NCBI GenBank assembly: GCA_963678395.1
Contig: OY782827.1
Coordinates: forward strand, 1,736,001 to 1,800,000
DNA length: 64,000 nucleotides
Source of the DNA: JAAYAE01 sp963678395
GTDB taxonomy: Bacteria > Bacillota > Negativicutes > Acidaminococcales > Acidaminococcaceae
Direction of reading: 5' to 3'
How positions within the stretch are numbered: the stretch's first letter is position 1; each line of letters opens with the position of its first letter. Shown here in pieces: positions 1 through 9,436 of the stretch. The position numbers and the translations under genes were made by a program. The notes beneath the pieces were generated by a model. The model was not told the origin of the DNA, did no database searches, and saw nothing but the letters and a program-made list of their open reading frames with translations.

Positions 1-73
1 TATAGGTACGCGTTAATACAAGCCAATCTCGCCAATATACTGTGTAAACATCATAGAAAAACATTTTATTCAT
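1..73 (-). CDS. ABC-2 type transporter permease, N-terminal fragment (runs off window)
   Basis: Only the first 24 codons are present. The ATG at 71-73 overlaps the stop of the upstream ATPase gene (ATGAATAA arrangement), the usual translational coupling of an ABC-2 ATPase with its permease. The visible residues (MNKMFFYDVYTVYWRDW) look like the cytoplasmic start of an ABC-2 membrane subunit before its first helix. The family assignment rests on position and this short N-terminus. Confidence 0.6.
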   Translation of the reverse strand, partial: MNKMFFYDVYTVYWRDWLVLTRTY

Positions 74-908
74 TTACTTTTCTCCCTGTAAGTTCAATAA
101 ACACATCCTCAAGGTTAGCAGCTCTAATTATGGCATTTTCAGAAAGCTTGGCCGCAAAAGCCATTGCTTCTTCCCTTTTGGCAAATACTTTGCTATTAGA
201 ACTTTCATCAGACATCCACTCTACTACAAACTCCCCTACTTTTTTGAGTAATCCTTGGGGTGTTTCTAAAGCGATTAGTTTACCTTTTTCCATAATTCCG
301 ACTCTGTGACACAATTGCTCTGCTTCTTCAATATAATGCGTAGTTAATAAAACCGTCATGCCTTCTGCGTTCATAGCGCGAATCAAGTCCCACATTTTTC
401 GATGCACTTGCGGATCAAGTCCTACTGTAGGTTCGTCAAGAAATAACCTCTTGGGTTTATGAACTAAGGCCATTCCTATCATTAGGCTTCGCTTCATACC
501 GCCTGAATATGTACGACAAATATCATGAGCTCTATCGGTTAATTCTACAAAGTCTAAAATATAGGCGATACGCTCCGCGCATTCCTTACTATTGGTAAGG
601 TGATGCATACGTGCCTGTAATTGTAAGTTTTCCAACCCCGTTAAATCATAATCCAAATTTAAATTTTGCGGAACAACACCTATTAATTCCTTTACCGCAG
701 CCGCATTCAATAAAATATCATAACCATTAATAGCCGCGGTACCAGAAGTTACTTTCGCTAGTAAAGTTAACATGCGCACTAAGGTAGTTTTACCTGCTCC
801 ATTAGGACCTAGTAAGCCAAAAATCTCGCCTGCATTAATGGTTAATGTAAGATCATTAACTGCAATTCGTGAATCAAAACGCTTACATAAATTTTGTATT
901 TTCAGCAT
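66..908 (-). CDS. ABC-2 type transporter ATP-binding protein
   Basis: ATP-binding subunit of 280 residues. Walker A is GPNGAGKTT (about residues 34-42), the signature is SGGMKRSLMIG (about 136-146) and Walker B is RLFLDEPTVGLD, followed by the H-loop TTH. The SGGMKR signature and the C-terminal extension after the ATPase core are typical of the DrrA/NatA type used in drug, sodium or haem-related export. It is the penultimate visible gene of a minus-strand operon reaching back to riboswitch 1, 15 bp after the BtuD-like gene. Substrate is unknown; context suggests a tetrapyrrole or corrinoid compound (inference). Confidence 0.88.
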   Translation of the reverse strand: MLKIQNLCKRFDSRIAVNDLTLTINAGEIFGLLGPNGAGKTTLVRMLTLLAKVTSGTAAINGYDILLNAAAVKELIGVVPQNLNLDYDLTGLENLQLQARMHHLTNSKECAERIAYILDFVELTDRAHDICRTYSGGMKRSLMIGMALVHKPKRLFLDEPTVGLDPQVHRKMWDLIRAMNAEGMTVLLTTHYIEEAEQLCHRVGIMEKGKLIALETPQGLLKKVGEFVVEWMSDESSNSKVFAKREEAMAFAAKLSENAIIRAANLEDVFIELTGRKVNE

Positions 909-923
909 ACTATTCCCCCTATA

Positions 924-1766
924 TCACTTGCCAGCCATTTCCCGGCATATTTCATCTATCAGAAATTCTTTGCGTTCCACATCTTCTTCTAAGGGTCTTG
1001 TGGTTATTTCTATGCCGCCACTTATAGGATTTCTAATAACTTCTACCGGCACCTTATACGCCCTAGTCAAGTGACCTGAATCCATTACTTCTAAAGGAAC
1101 TCCATCCGCTAATATTTTCCCATCACCAATTAAAAGCAACCTAGAACAAAATTTAGCAGCCAAGTTCAATTCATGCGCCACCATAAGTACAGTTTTCCCT
1201 GCTTTGCATAATGCCTGGCAAAATTTAAAAATTTCTTCTTGGTAAACTATGTCCAAGCCTGTAGTTGGTTCATCCAAAAATAGTACTGGCGTTTTTTGTG
1301 CCAATACTTTTGCTAACAATACTCGCTGTTTTTGTCCGCCTGAAAGTTGAGTAATCGGACGATCAGCAAATTCCAAAACCCCTGTATATTCCATACACAT
1401 TTCTGCAATTTTCTCATCTTCCGTACTTTCACTTTCCCACCATTTTAAATAAGGATAACGACCGGCTAAAACTAGTTCTTTACCTGTATAGCCAAAAGAA
1501 ACTTCCACTTGTTGTTGTAAGTATGCTACATGTTGTGCAAAATCACGTTCTGAAAAGGTCTCAACATCTTTAGCAAAAATCAGAACATTGCCACTAATTT
1601 TAGGCAACATTCCCCGCATAGTCTTTAATAGCGTGCTTTTCCCTGCTCCATTGGCTCCAATTATACCAACCATTTCGCCCTTTTCTACATTAAAACTTAC
1701 ATTATCCAATATTATTTTCTTATCATAGCCAGCGCTTAGTTTTTTTACTTCAATGACGTTGTTCAT
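924..1766 (-). CDS. FecE/BtuD-type ABC transporter ATP-binding protein
   Basis: ATPase of 280 residues of the iron-siderophore/cobalamin importer family. Walker A is GANGAGKST (about 36-44), signature LSGGQKQR and Walker B VLFLDEPTTGLD. In known systems this subunit pairs with a BtuC/FecCD permease and a BtuF/FhuD binding protein. BtuF-like genes are nearby (3576-4544 and 9437-10387), but no BtuC/FecCD permease exists in the window; its place is taken by an ABC exporter. It lies 60 bp after that exporter in the same operon. Corrinoid import is inferred from the riboswitch context. Confidence 0.87.
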   Translation of the reverse strand: MNNVIEVKKLSAGYDKKIILDNVSFNVEKGEMVGIIGANGAGKSTLLKTMRGMLPKISGNVLIFAKDVETFSERDFAQHVAYLQQQVEVSFGYTGKELVLAGRYPYLKWWESESTEDEKIAEMCMEYTGVLEFADRPITQLSGGQKQRVLLAKVLAQKTPVLFLDEPTTGLDIVYQEEIFKFCQALCKAGKTVLMVAHELNLAAKFCSRLLLIGDGKILADGVPLEVMDSGHLTRAYKVPVEVIRNPISGGIEITTRPLEEDVERKEFLIDEICREMAGK

Positions 1767-1826
1767 TCTTTTTCTCCCTTGACCTAAAAGATATTTATAG
1801 TAATAGTTACTTATAGTTTTTCCCCA

Positions 1827-3557
1827 TTATTCGCTGGTAATATCTGTAAACTGGGCTTGATATAAATCATAGTAGACACCTTTTTTAGCTAATAAATCCT
1901 CATGCTTTCCTTGTTCTACAATACCTTCATCTGTTAAAACCACAATACGATCAGCTTTTTGCACCGTAGCTAAACGGTGAGCTATTATTAAAGTCGTCCT
2001 ATTCTTAGAAAGACTGTTTAACGCCCTTTGTATCTTCTTTTCTGTTTCGTTATCCAAAGCAGACGTAGCTTCATCAAGAATAAGTATAGGAGGATTTTTT
2101 AAAAATATACGGGCAATAGATATCCGTTGTTTTTGGCCACCGGATAGTTTAACGCCGCGTTCACCTATATTAGTATCATATCCATCCGGCAAAGCAACAA
2201 TAAATTCATGGGCTTCAGCTGCTTTAGCAGCCGCTATAATCTCATCTTCTTCTGCATCAATGCGACCATAAGCTATATTATCATGCACATTTTCTGAAAA
2301 AATAAACACATCCTGCTGGACGATACCAATATTACTGCGCAAAGACTCCAAAGTTATCTGTTTAATATCTAGGCCATCAATATATATTGCACCTTTTTGC
2401 ACATCATAAAAGCGAGGAATAAGATTGCAAATAGTAGTCTTGCCAACACCTGTAGGGCCAACAAAAGCAACGATTTCCCCCGCTTTAATATTTAAATTAA
2501 TATTGTTAATGACTTTACTGCTATGATCATAACTAAAAGTAATATCTTTAAAAAAGATATTACCATGAAGTCTATCACAACTAATTGCGTTAGGCGCATC
2601 TGCAAAATCCGGTTTATCATCCATAATTTCGCAAAAACGCGCAAACCCAGCCATACCACGTTGATACATTTCTGTAAATACTGTTAAACGCAAAACAGGT
2701 TTCATAAAAATACTGCCGACATATAGGAAAAACGCAACAAAATCACTAACAGGCAATTTTCCTGTAGCAATCATCGTTCCCCCTACTACCAACATCGCTA
2801 CATTAATAATACTGGAAAAGAAATTAATACCACTAGAAAATCTAGCTAGTATTTTATAAGAAGCAGCTCTGGCGTCTAACAAAGCATTGCTGACCTTAGA
2901 AAACTTTTGTAGTTCAAATCCTTCATTAGTAAAAGCTTTTACCACACGAATACCAGTCAAACTATCTTCCACTTGCGCACTTATTTCTCCTGCACGCACT
3001 CTGTTAAGCTTAAAAGAAGCTTTCATTTTTCTATTAGTAGCTATGGTTTCCACTGTCTTTACCAGCAATAAAATTGTTATAAATATGGCCAACTTCCAAT
3101 TCATAAAAAACAAAATTACTATTGTTCCCGTCATTGTTAGTGTACAAACAATAATATCGTTGGGTCCTCGGAAAGATAGTTCGCCGATTTCAGCTATATC
3201 ACTAGTAATACGACTCATAAGTTGCCCAGTTTTACTATTATCAAAATAACGAAAAGATAAACTTTCTAAATGCTTGAACAAATCATGACGCATATCATTT
3301 TCAATCTTTGCTCCCATAAAATGTCCATAATAAGTAACTATGTAATTAAGCAAATAGCCTAAACAATAAAGACCCAAAAGGATGCCAGAATACAGATATA
3401 AATCGCTAAGCTCCCCCTTAGGAATAATCGTATTCATTACATAGCGCAATACTAACGGAAACATCAATTCCAAAGAAGACAATAAAAGGGAGCCCACTAT
3501 AATAAGGGCTACTGTTTTAATATAGGGTTTGTAATATGGAAGAAAACGTTTAATCAA
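1827..3557 (-). CDS. ABC exporter half-transporter (membrane domain fused to ATPase)
   Basis: Half-transporter of 576 residues. The N-terminal ~310 residues form a six-helix exporter membrane domain (hydrophobic segments near 15-35, 55-75, 130-165 and 240-285). The C-terminal nucleotide-binding domain has Walker A GPTGVGKTT, the QQDVFIFSENVHDNIAYG Q-loop region, signature LSGGQKQR and Walker B ILILDEATSALD. The architecture is MsbA/BmrA-like and probably homodimeric. It sits between the BtuF-like lipoprotein (18 bp upstream) and the BtuD-like ATPase, where a BtuC permease would be expected. Substrate cannot be read from sequence; placement under cobalamin riboswitch control suggests corrinoid or porphyrin handling. 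Confidence 0.88.
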   Translation of the reverse strand: MIKRFLPYYKPYIKTVALIIVGSLLLSSLELMFPLVLRYVMNTIIPKGELSDLYLYSGILLGLYCLGYLLNYIVTYYGHFMGAKIENDMRHDLFKHLESLSFRYFDNSKTGQLMSRITSDIAEIGELSFRGPNDIIVCTLTMTGTIVILFFMNWKLAIFITILLLVKTVETIATNRKMKASFKLNRVRAGEISAQVEDSLTGIRVVKAFTNEGFELQKFSKVSNALLDARAASYKILARFSSGINFFSSIINVAMLVVGGTMIATGKLPVSDFVAFFLYVGSIFMKPVLRLTVFTEMYQRGMAGFARFCEIMDDKPDFADAPNAISCDRLHGNIFFKDITFSYDHSSKVINNINLNIKAGEIVAFVGPTGVGKTTICNLIPRFYDVQKGAIYIDGLDIKQITLESLRSNIGIVQQDVFIFSENVHDNIAYGRIDAEEDEIIAAAKAAEAHEFIVALPDGYDTNIGERGVKLSGGQKQRISIARIFLKNPPILILDEATSALDNETEKKIQRALNSLSKNRTTLIIAHRLATVQKADRIVVLTDEGIVEQGKHEDLLAKKGVYYDLYQAQFTDITSE

Positions 3558-3575
3558 ATTTTGCCATCCTAACTG

Positions 3576-4544
3576 TTATTTATATAATTCCGGATAAACT
3601 CCACGGGCTAGTTCATCCACAGCATTTACTGCATATTGGGAAATACTATAAAGATAATTATCATGCACATAAATAAACCTATTATTACGTATAGCTTTAA
3701 TATCTTTATAAGCAGGATCCTCTTTTACGTCTTGAATATATTTATTTAATTTACCCGAACCTGTTGAATCCCAAGATGGTAGGAGCAAAACATCAGGATT
3801 TATGGCAACTATTTGTTCCTTACTTAAACTTTCATTTTTTGTTATGCCGGTTAAAGCTACGCCATTTAGTACATTAGCATGCTGGCACAAATCATCAAAA
3901 GTTGTTCCCTTAGCTCCAAAAGCCCCCATCTGTGATAAAGCAACAATAGTTCTTTTTTTATTCGTGGGAAGTTTCCCTACAATCGCCCAAGTTGCTTTAA
4001 GCTTAGTTTGCATTTTTGCCACCATTTTTTCGCCGGTTGCTTTTTCATCCACCAAACAGGCTATATCAATAATGGATTTTTCTATTTCTTTAAGAGAAGT
4101 AGGCGTTTTATATATGTAGATAGTTAGGCCCATATCACGTAGGGTCTTAGCTGTATCCATACCAGCCCAATCCGGCATAATAACCAAATCCGGTTTGAGG
4201 GCCATAATTGCTTCCGGACTATTTCCCCTAGTTCTTTTGCCAATAGCTTTAGCTTTAACGGAAACAGAGGAAATATTCGGATTATCTGCCAAATACGTCA
4301 CAGCAATAATTCTATCAGCAGAAACCATATCTAAAAGTATTTCATCAACACCCAGACTCAGAGAAACTATTCTCTTGGGTTTTTCCTGAAAAGTAATTTT
4401 AGTGCCTGTAACATCAGTAATGCTATATCCCTCGGCCCCAGTAAAATGCTTTTGCTTAGTATCTTGCGTTAATCCACAACCCACAAGTAATAACAATACT
4501 AAGCATAAGCATAAGCTAGCCATATTTTTTTTGAACGCTCTCAT
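3576..4544 (-). CDS. BtuF-like substrate-binding lipoprotein (copy 1)
   Basis: Periplasmic binding protein of 322 residues, class III (FhuD/BtuF). The signal peptide ends in the lipobox LLVGC, so it should be lipid-anchored. The family segments PKRIVSLSLGVDEILLDMV and ALKPDLVIMPDW are clear. It is 29 bp downstream of a secreted protein and 18 bp upstream of the ABC exporter. It is clearly related to the proteins at 9437-10387 and 19513-20511, all with the same SLG(or SF)-D-I-L and NPD-LV-I layout. Ligand is inferred to be a corrinoid from riboswitch control of the operon. Confidence 0.85.
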   Translation of the reverse strand: MRAFKKNMASLCLCLVLLLLVGCGLTQDTKQKHFTGAEGYSITDVTGTKITFQEKPKRIVSLSLGVDEILLDMVSADRIIAVTYLADNPNISSVSVKAKAIGKRTRGNSPEAIMALKPDLVIMPDWAGMDTAKTLRDMGLTIYIYKTPTSLKEIEKSIIDIACLVDEKATGEKMVAKMQTKLKATWAIVGKLPTNKKRTIVALSQMGAFGAKGTTFDDLCQHANVLNGVALTGITKNESLSKEQIVAINPDVLLLPSWDSTGSGKLNKYIQDVKEDPAYKDIKAIRNNRFIYVHDNYLYSISQYAVNAVDELARGVYPELYK

Positions 4545-4573
4545 AAATTATCTCCTAAGGTACCCTATGGCAA

Positions 4574-5137
4574 TTATCTATTATGCTTATTTAAAAGCAT
4601 ATCATACTTATTATCCGTTACATACTGATTTACAATCTCTAACATGGCTTCGGCAAAAGATTTTTCCGGTATAGGAGAAAATGCAGTCTTTACCACCTTA
4701 TCTTCCAGTTGCTTTCTCTTCTTACTAAAAACTTGCATGGAGGTTGTCTTATAGGTTTTATCAGTAGGGTTGAAAATCATATGAATCAAACAATAGGAAG
4801 TAGTATCGCCCTTTTTTAATTGTTTTGCATATTTAGCATCGATGCGTTTTATTACATCTTTATTAACAAAAACTGTCTTAATATCAACCTCAACTTGATT
4901 TAAATTCTTTTTACCTTTAGCATCTCGTACAAAATGTACAGAAGTATTGTCATATGCATAAATTCCAAGATCATTTTCCAAAATCAAAGACCACTTACTT
5001 TTTTCTATTTCACTAGCATTTTCCTTGGGCATCATACTTATTTCCCAATTAGTATTGGCTTTCACTTGTTGTTCATTTGCCCAAGCAACTGAACAAAACA
5101 TACCCAAAACAACTACTAAAAATAATATCCTTTTCAT
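4574..5137 (-). CDS. Secreted protein of unknown function
   Basis: Protein of 187 residues with a typical signal peptide (hydrophobic core FLVVVLGMFCSV, cleavage after VAWA). The mature part contains KWSLILENDLGIYAYD and VEVDIKTVF, resembling small exported proteins that I associate with Negativicutes but whose function I do not know. No catalytic motif or membrane anchor is visible. It sits between chlD and the BtuF-like lipoprotein in the operon led by riboswitch 1, so a periplasmic role linked to corrinoid uptake is possible but unproven. Confidence 0.7.
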   Translation of the reverse strand: MKRILFLVVVLGMFCSVAWANEQQVKANTNWEISMMPKENASEIEKSKWSLILENDLGIYAYDNTSVHFVRDAKGKKNLNQVEVDIKTVFVNKDVIKRIDAKYAKQLKKGDTTSYCLIHMIFNPTDKTYKTTSMQVFSKKRKQLEDKVVKTAFSPIPEKSFAEAMLEIVNQYVTDNKYDMLLNKHNR

Positions 5138-5182
5138 TATAATTCCTCCTGTTTTTACAGCGCATATCTATGTTTCCATACG

Positions 5183-7137
5183 CTATGCTTTGCCAACATT
5201 TCTAACTATACGAATAATTTGTTCTTCTGATAATTGCTTTAAGCCATAATAAGTAGCATTCATAGCTCTTGCCACGTCCTTAGCAATACCCAATTTAATA
5301 AAATCAGTTTCAGTATCAATTACAACAGATGTTATACCTGCATTTCCAATCTTTTCAGCCATGGCAATTGCTTGGTCAACAGGACTAGTGCCACTTTCAT
5401 CTACACAATTGGCGCGGCCATCTGTTACCAAAATCAAAACAGGTTCCATATCGCAATCTTTATGATTCTTAGTATATAACGTCAGCAAAGCTGTGGCAAG
5501 CTCGTCAGCTAAAGGAGTTTTTCCTCCGGTGGGCATTTCTTGCAGACATTTTTGCGCTAAATCTATACTGCGAGTAACAGGAAGCAAAACTTCGGCTTTT
5601 TGACGTCTAAACGCTATCATTCCCACTCTGTCGCGTTTCTGGTAGGCTTCTTGTAACATATAAAAGATAGCACCCTTGACTGCTCCCATACGTTCTCTTG
5701 CTCCCATGGAACCACTAGCATCTACTACAAATAAGAATGTTGTACCCACACGTTTTTCCCGTATCTTTTGCCGCATATCTTCACTTTTAATATTTAGTGC
5801 ACAGCCATTGTTTCCACGCATCATTTGATAAGGTGCCGCTGCACGTATCGTTGCATCAAAAGCAATATCTTCTATTTTCTTGTTGCTCATAGCAGCACGC
5901 ACATAGCGACCTTGCTTAAGATCAGTTTTTGTAGTACAACGTTTACCGCTACCATGGCGAAGTTTACGATCTGGTCCCATATCAAAAGCCATTTTTGGTA
6001 GTTGGAAAGACGTATCAATAGCATCCAACTTTTCTTCCGGAACTAGATTTTCTGGGTTTTCCTGCTTTTCTTTTTTTTTTCGTCTTCCTTATCGTTTTCG
6101 TCTTTATCATCATCAGCATCATCGTTATTATCATTTTGCTCTGCTTCACCATTATCATCATTGGGTAACGGTGGTGGCGGAGATTGTTGACTATTTTCAG
6201 GCGCATTTTCATCTTCATCATTATCAATATTTTCATCACTATCATCCGGAGGAGTATCTTGCTCTTCCTCTGGCTGTTCCGGTGGTCTTCGCATGCGATG
6301 AGGCAAAACATGTTGAGCAGCCTCTTCGACATCTTTAGGCAATATATAACTACGTTCAGACAGCGCTGCGATAGCTTTAGCAGCTTCTAACATATATATT
6401 TCAGCCCTATGTCCGGCACAAAAAGCTTGTGCACACATTTGAGCAGCAAGTTGCATCATAGCTTCAGATATTTCCACCGAGCTTAGCATAGCTTGAGCTT
6501 TATTTATTTTGCCTGCTAATTTTTGTGTTTCTTGCTCATACGCTTTTTTAAAAGTTGCCATATCGTGGCTAAAATCTAAAAGCCGACGCATAATTAATAT
6601 GCGTTTCTCCTTTTCTTGTTCATTAACAGCCTCAGCGTACATACCAAAACGATCCAAAACAGAACTAGTTAATGAACCTTCTTCTGGGTTCATAGTGCCA
6701 ATAACAGTTGTATGTACCAAATGACTGTAGCTAATACCGTCGCGTTCAACTAAATTTACCCCTGAAGAATTAGCATCCAATATAGCTGTCAAAAGTTCCG
6801 TACGTAGCAAATTCACCTCGTCAACATATAAAACATTGTTATTTGCCCTACTTAAAATACCCGGCAAGAATTTCTTCGCGCCTTTATTTATGGCATATTC
6901 AATATCTATACTGCCAAAAAGCATATCTTCAGTAGCATTTAAAGGCACTCCCACTATAGTCTTGTGGCTGCAAAGTTCTCCACAAGCCCGTACAATACTT
7001 GATTTGGCCGTACCTTTAGGACCACCCAGCAAAATCCCTCCGGCCTTAGGATTTACCAAAGCGATTTCTAGCCCTCGTTTCAACATTTCTTGTCCCACAA
7101 AAGCAACAAAGGGAAATAGTGCATCTGTCTGCATCAA
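5183..7137 (-). CDS. chlD: Magnesium/cobalt chelatase subunit D with internal -1 frameshift site
   Basis: AAA+ chelatase subunit, about 651 residues if read through a -1 frameshift. The N-terminal ATPase domain has Walker A GGPKGTAKSS (about 38-47) and Walker B VLYVDEVNLL. A proline/acidic linker follows (about 285-360). The C-terminal VWA domain carries the MIDAS motif DASGSMG and later TDGRAN. In frame 0 the ATPase part ends with a TAG at 6043-6045, giving 364 residues. The VWA part lies in the -1 frame, entered at an A10 tract (6071-6080) containing A AAA AAG. ChlI/ChlD-type AAA+ and VWA proteins form the ATPase motor for CobN-type metal insertion. Alternative: an ordinary homopolymer frameshift. 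Confidence 0.85.
6070..6090 (-). promoter_or_regulatory. Candidate programmed -1 frameshift signal in chlD
   Basis: On the coding strand, A AAA AAG (6076 down to 6070) lies in frame 0 at the end of an A10 tract. Slippage by -1 leads exactly into the frame of the VWA domain (next codons GAA AAG CAG). An SD-like AAGGAAG (complement of 6084-6090) lies about 10 bases upstream, the arrangement known from E. coli dnaX. The frame-0 stop is 9 codons past the slip. No strong downstream stem-loop is evident. Confidence 0.65.
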
Positions 7138-7149
7138 AAAATCCCTCCT

Positions 7150-8170
7150 TTAATTTTGTTGATTCAAAATATTTTCGACTTTAGTCCAATCTAATTCCCC
7201 ATCTTCAAAAGGGCGGCGACGCATGCGGTGTGGAAGCACTAGTTTAGCCGCATTTTTAATATCATCCATAATTACCTCTGTGCGACCGTCAAAGGCAGCC
7301 AGTGTCATAGCCATCAGCGCGATGACCACCTACGCCCAATTCCACAGCCAAAGCCGCAACTGCTTCCAATAATTTATCAGTAACAATAACATTTTTGAGT
7401 ACGACCCTAGCCTGTATAATTTTATTTCCTAATTCTTTTTGCTCCTCTGCATAATTCGCAATAAACTTATCTGCATCTTCTTCATAGGCCAGCCGACGCC
7501 TTATCACTTCTACACGTTTTCCTGGATCATGTTCGCCGGTAACAACGACAGATAAGCCAAAACGGTCTAACAATTGCGGTCGTATGTCGCCTTCTTCCGG
7601 GTTCATAGTCCCAACTAAGACGAATTTAGCAGGATGAGAATAAGACACGCCCTCACGTTCTACGGTATTTACTCCCATAGCGGCTGCATCTAAAAGAACG
7701 TCAACCACATGATCATCTAAAAGATTAATTTCATCAACATACAAAATGTTTCTATTAGCTTGGGCTAATATGCCTGCTTCAAATTTCTTTTCGCCATGTT
7801 TAATAGCCTGTTCAATATCGAGAGTACCGACTACGCGATCTTCAGTAGCGCTAACCGGCAATTCCACAACTTTCATACTAATTGCTATCTTGGCTAATTG
7901 CAGACCTTTTTTATATTTTGCACTGCACTCTTCACAAAACAAATTGGGTTCCAAGGGATCGCAGTGAAAATGACACCCTTCCACTGCCTCCATTGCCGGC
8001 AACAATTCTGCTATTGCGCGAACTGCCGTAGATTTTGCCGTTCCTTTTTCGCCTTTAATTAAAACTCCACCCAGAGCAGGATTAATGACATTTAAAATTA
8101 ATGCTAATTTCATATTCTCTTGACCAACTATAGCGGTAAACGGGTATACTGCTTTTCTTTTCATATTCAA
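7150..8170 (-). pseudogene. chlI: Magnesium/cobalt chelatase ATPase subunit I, frameshifted near its C-terminus
   Basis: AAA+ chelatase subunit. Walker A is GEKGTAKS, Walker B ILYVDEINLLDD, and a cysteine cluster (CHFHCD, then FCEEC) lies in the ATPase insertion. The first frame runs to 7289, where it ends abnormally after GGHRAD. The expected C-terminus (MAMTLAAFDGRTEV, then LPHRMRRRPFEDG) continues in another frame to the TAA at 7150-7152. Restoring the frame needs 2 extra bases near 7307-7312, so a 2-base deletion is likely. No slippery motif lies there, so this looks like damage or error rather than recoding. It is first in the riboswitch 1 operon, 12 bp before chlD. Confidence 0.8.
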
Positions 8171-8183
8171 AAACTCCTTTTCA

Positions 8184-8218
8184 TAAAAAAATAGACTCCA
8201 CCTATATAAGGTAGAGTC
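8184..8218 (-). terminator. Riboswitch 1 expression-platform terminator
   Basis: Coding-strand hairpin GACTCTACCT / AGGTGGAGTC with a short loop, followed by a run of seven Ts. It lies between riboswitch 1 and the chlI start codon, so B12 binding probably controls premature termination. Confidence 0.85.
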
Positions 8219-8258
8219 TTTAATTACTCAATAAAACAAAATAAAAGTTTTATTTACT

Positions 8259-8443
8259 TACCACCCTATCGCTCGTAGGCAAAAACGGTAAAACTCTAGG
8301 CAGTTCTCCTGACTTAGATTCTTTGTAATACACGCCTTCCCAAGAAATTCTCAGTGGCATAAAACAAGTATTACTCCTCATTACAGTGACGGGATCGTGT
8401 CGGAATCACACCGACTTCCCTATTAAGCCCTAAAGGGCACCTA
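8259..8443 (-). ncRNA. Cobalamin riboswitch 1
   Basis: The minus strand carries the B12-element landmarks in order: a GGTGC opening, TAGGGAA, the GATCCCGTCACTGT core, GCCACTG, TGGGAAGGC, and the closing GTCAGGAGAACTGCCT. A distal TACC...GGTA hairpin (probably P13) follows. It precedes a terminator and chlI-chlD, placing the chelatase/ABC operon under B12 control. It is the most divergent of the five copies. Confidence 0.93.
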
Positions 8444-8535
8444 ATTGTTCTATATGAAATTTATATGGTTAGCTTTTGAGATAACCTTCCATATTATACT
8501 ACACTAAGATATCTGAGCATAGCCCCAATATTTTT

Positions 8536-9416
8536 TTACTTATCGCCTTTTTCTTCAAGTTCACCTTCCAATGATAAAAATAGTTTCTGCAGTTCTTCTT
8601 TAGTTTCCTGCTTAGCCTTCTTCCACAAGCCTCTTTGTTCTGCTTCTAACAAGACTTCTGTAATTCTCTGCAGAGCCCAAGGATTAACTTCTTTCATCCA
8701 TTTTTGCATTTCTTCATTAAACGCATATTTTTCTGCATATTTTTCGTACATCCAGTCTTCCATAATATCGCTAGTGGCATCCCACTGGTAACTTACTGCT
8801 ACATATGTTGCTAAATCCCCTGCACCCTTATAGCCATGTTTTTTCATGCCTTGAATATATTTAGTATTCATAGCTTCGCCTCTAAACCAGCGTTTTAGTT
8901 CTTGGTCTAAAGTTCGTAACTGTACTTTGCTCCTATCTGAACTGTCACTGACATAATTTTTAGGCATTTCACCCTTATAACTGCGTACTGCGGCAATCAT
9001 GCCTCCACGATAGTTATTATAATCATCACCACTAAGCATAGAAGACTCGCGATGATCCACGTTTTGCACCGTTATATCTATCTGGCTTATTCTCTCTTTT
9101 CTTCTTCACTGATACCAAATTCCAGAATATCTTCCCCTGCTGCCATAACATTGTATAAATGTTTCTTTTTGCTTTTTTGCATATACAAAGAAGATTTTTT
9201 TAGAAAATCACAATCTAAACCCGTACCCATCCAGGTAAAAAGCACAAAATCACTAGCAGTAATTTCTTGCTGCCATTTCTTATTCCATAATTCTGTTGGT
9301 TCTATCCGGTAAACAACTATATCACCCTTACCAGGAGCACCTCTTAATCCTTCAATTGCCTCATTAAATCCAACACAGTTAGATTCAATGTTAGTAACAA
9401 ATAATATTTTACCCAG
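8536..9416 (-). pseudogene. cobN: CobN-type chelatase large subunit, internal deletion remnant
   Basis: Two pieces of a CobN/BchH-type chelatase remain. The N-terminal ~110 codons (9416 to the stop at 9087) read GKILFVTNIESN...WMGTGLD, the usual CobN start; the most likely initiator is CTG at 9414-9416, 9 bases after AGGAGG. The C-terminal part (about 9069-8536) reads SMLSGDDYNNYRGGMIAAVR...VNPWALQRITEVLLEA, the typical CobN end. Full CobN proteins exceed 1200 residues, so most of the central catalytic region is gone and the pieces are out of frame. It follows the BtuF-like gene and precedes riboswitch 1. Confidence 0.85.
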
Positions 9417-9436
9417 TCTTCGTACCCTCCTACTAG

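Noticed and set aside
6015..6332. Methionine/lysine-rich frame overlapping chlD linker
   Set aside because: It is the out-of-frame reading of the acidic linker; low complexity and no independent start signal.
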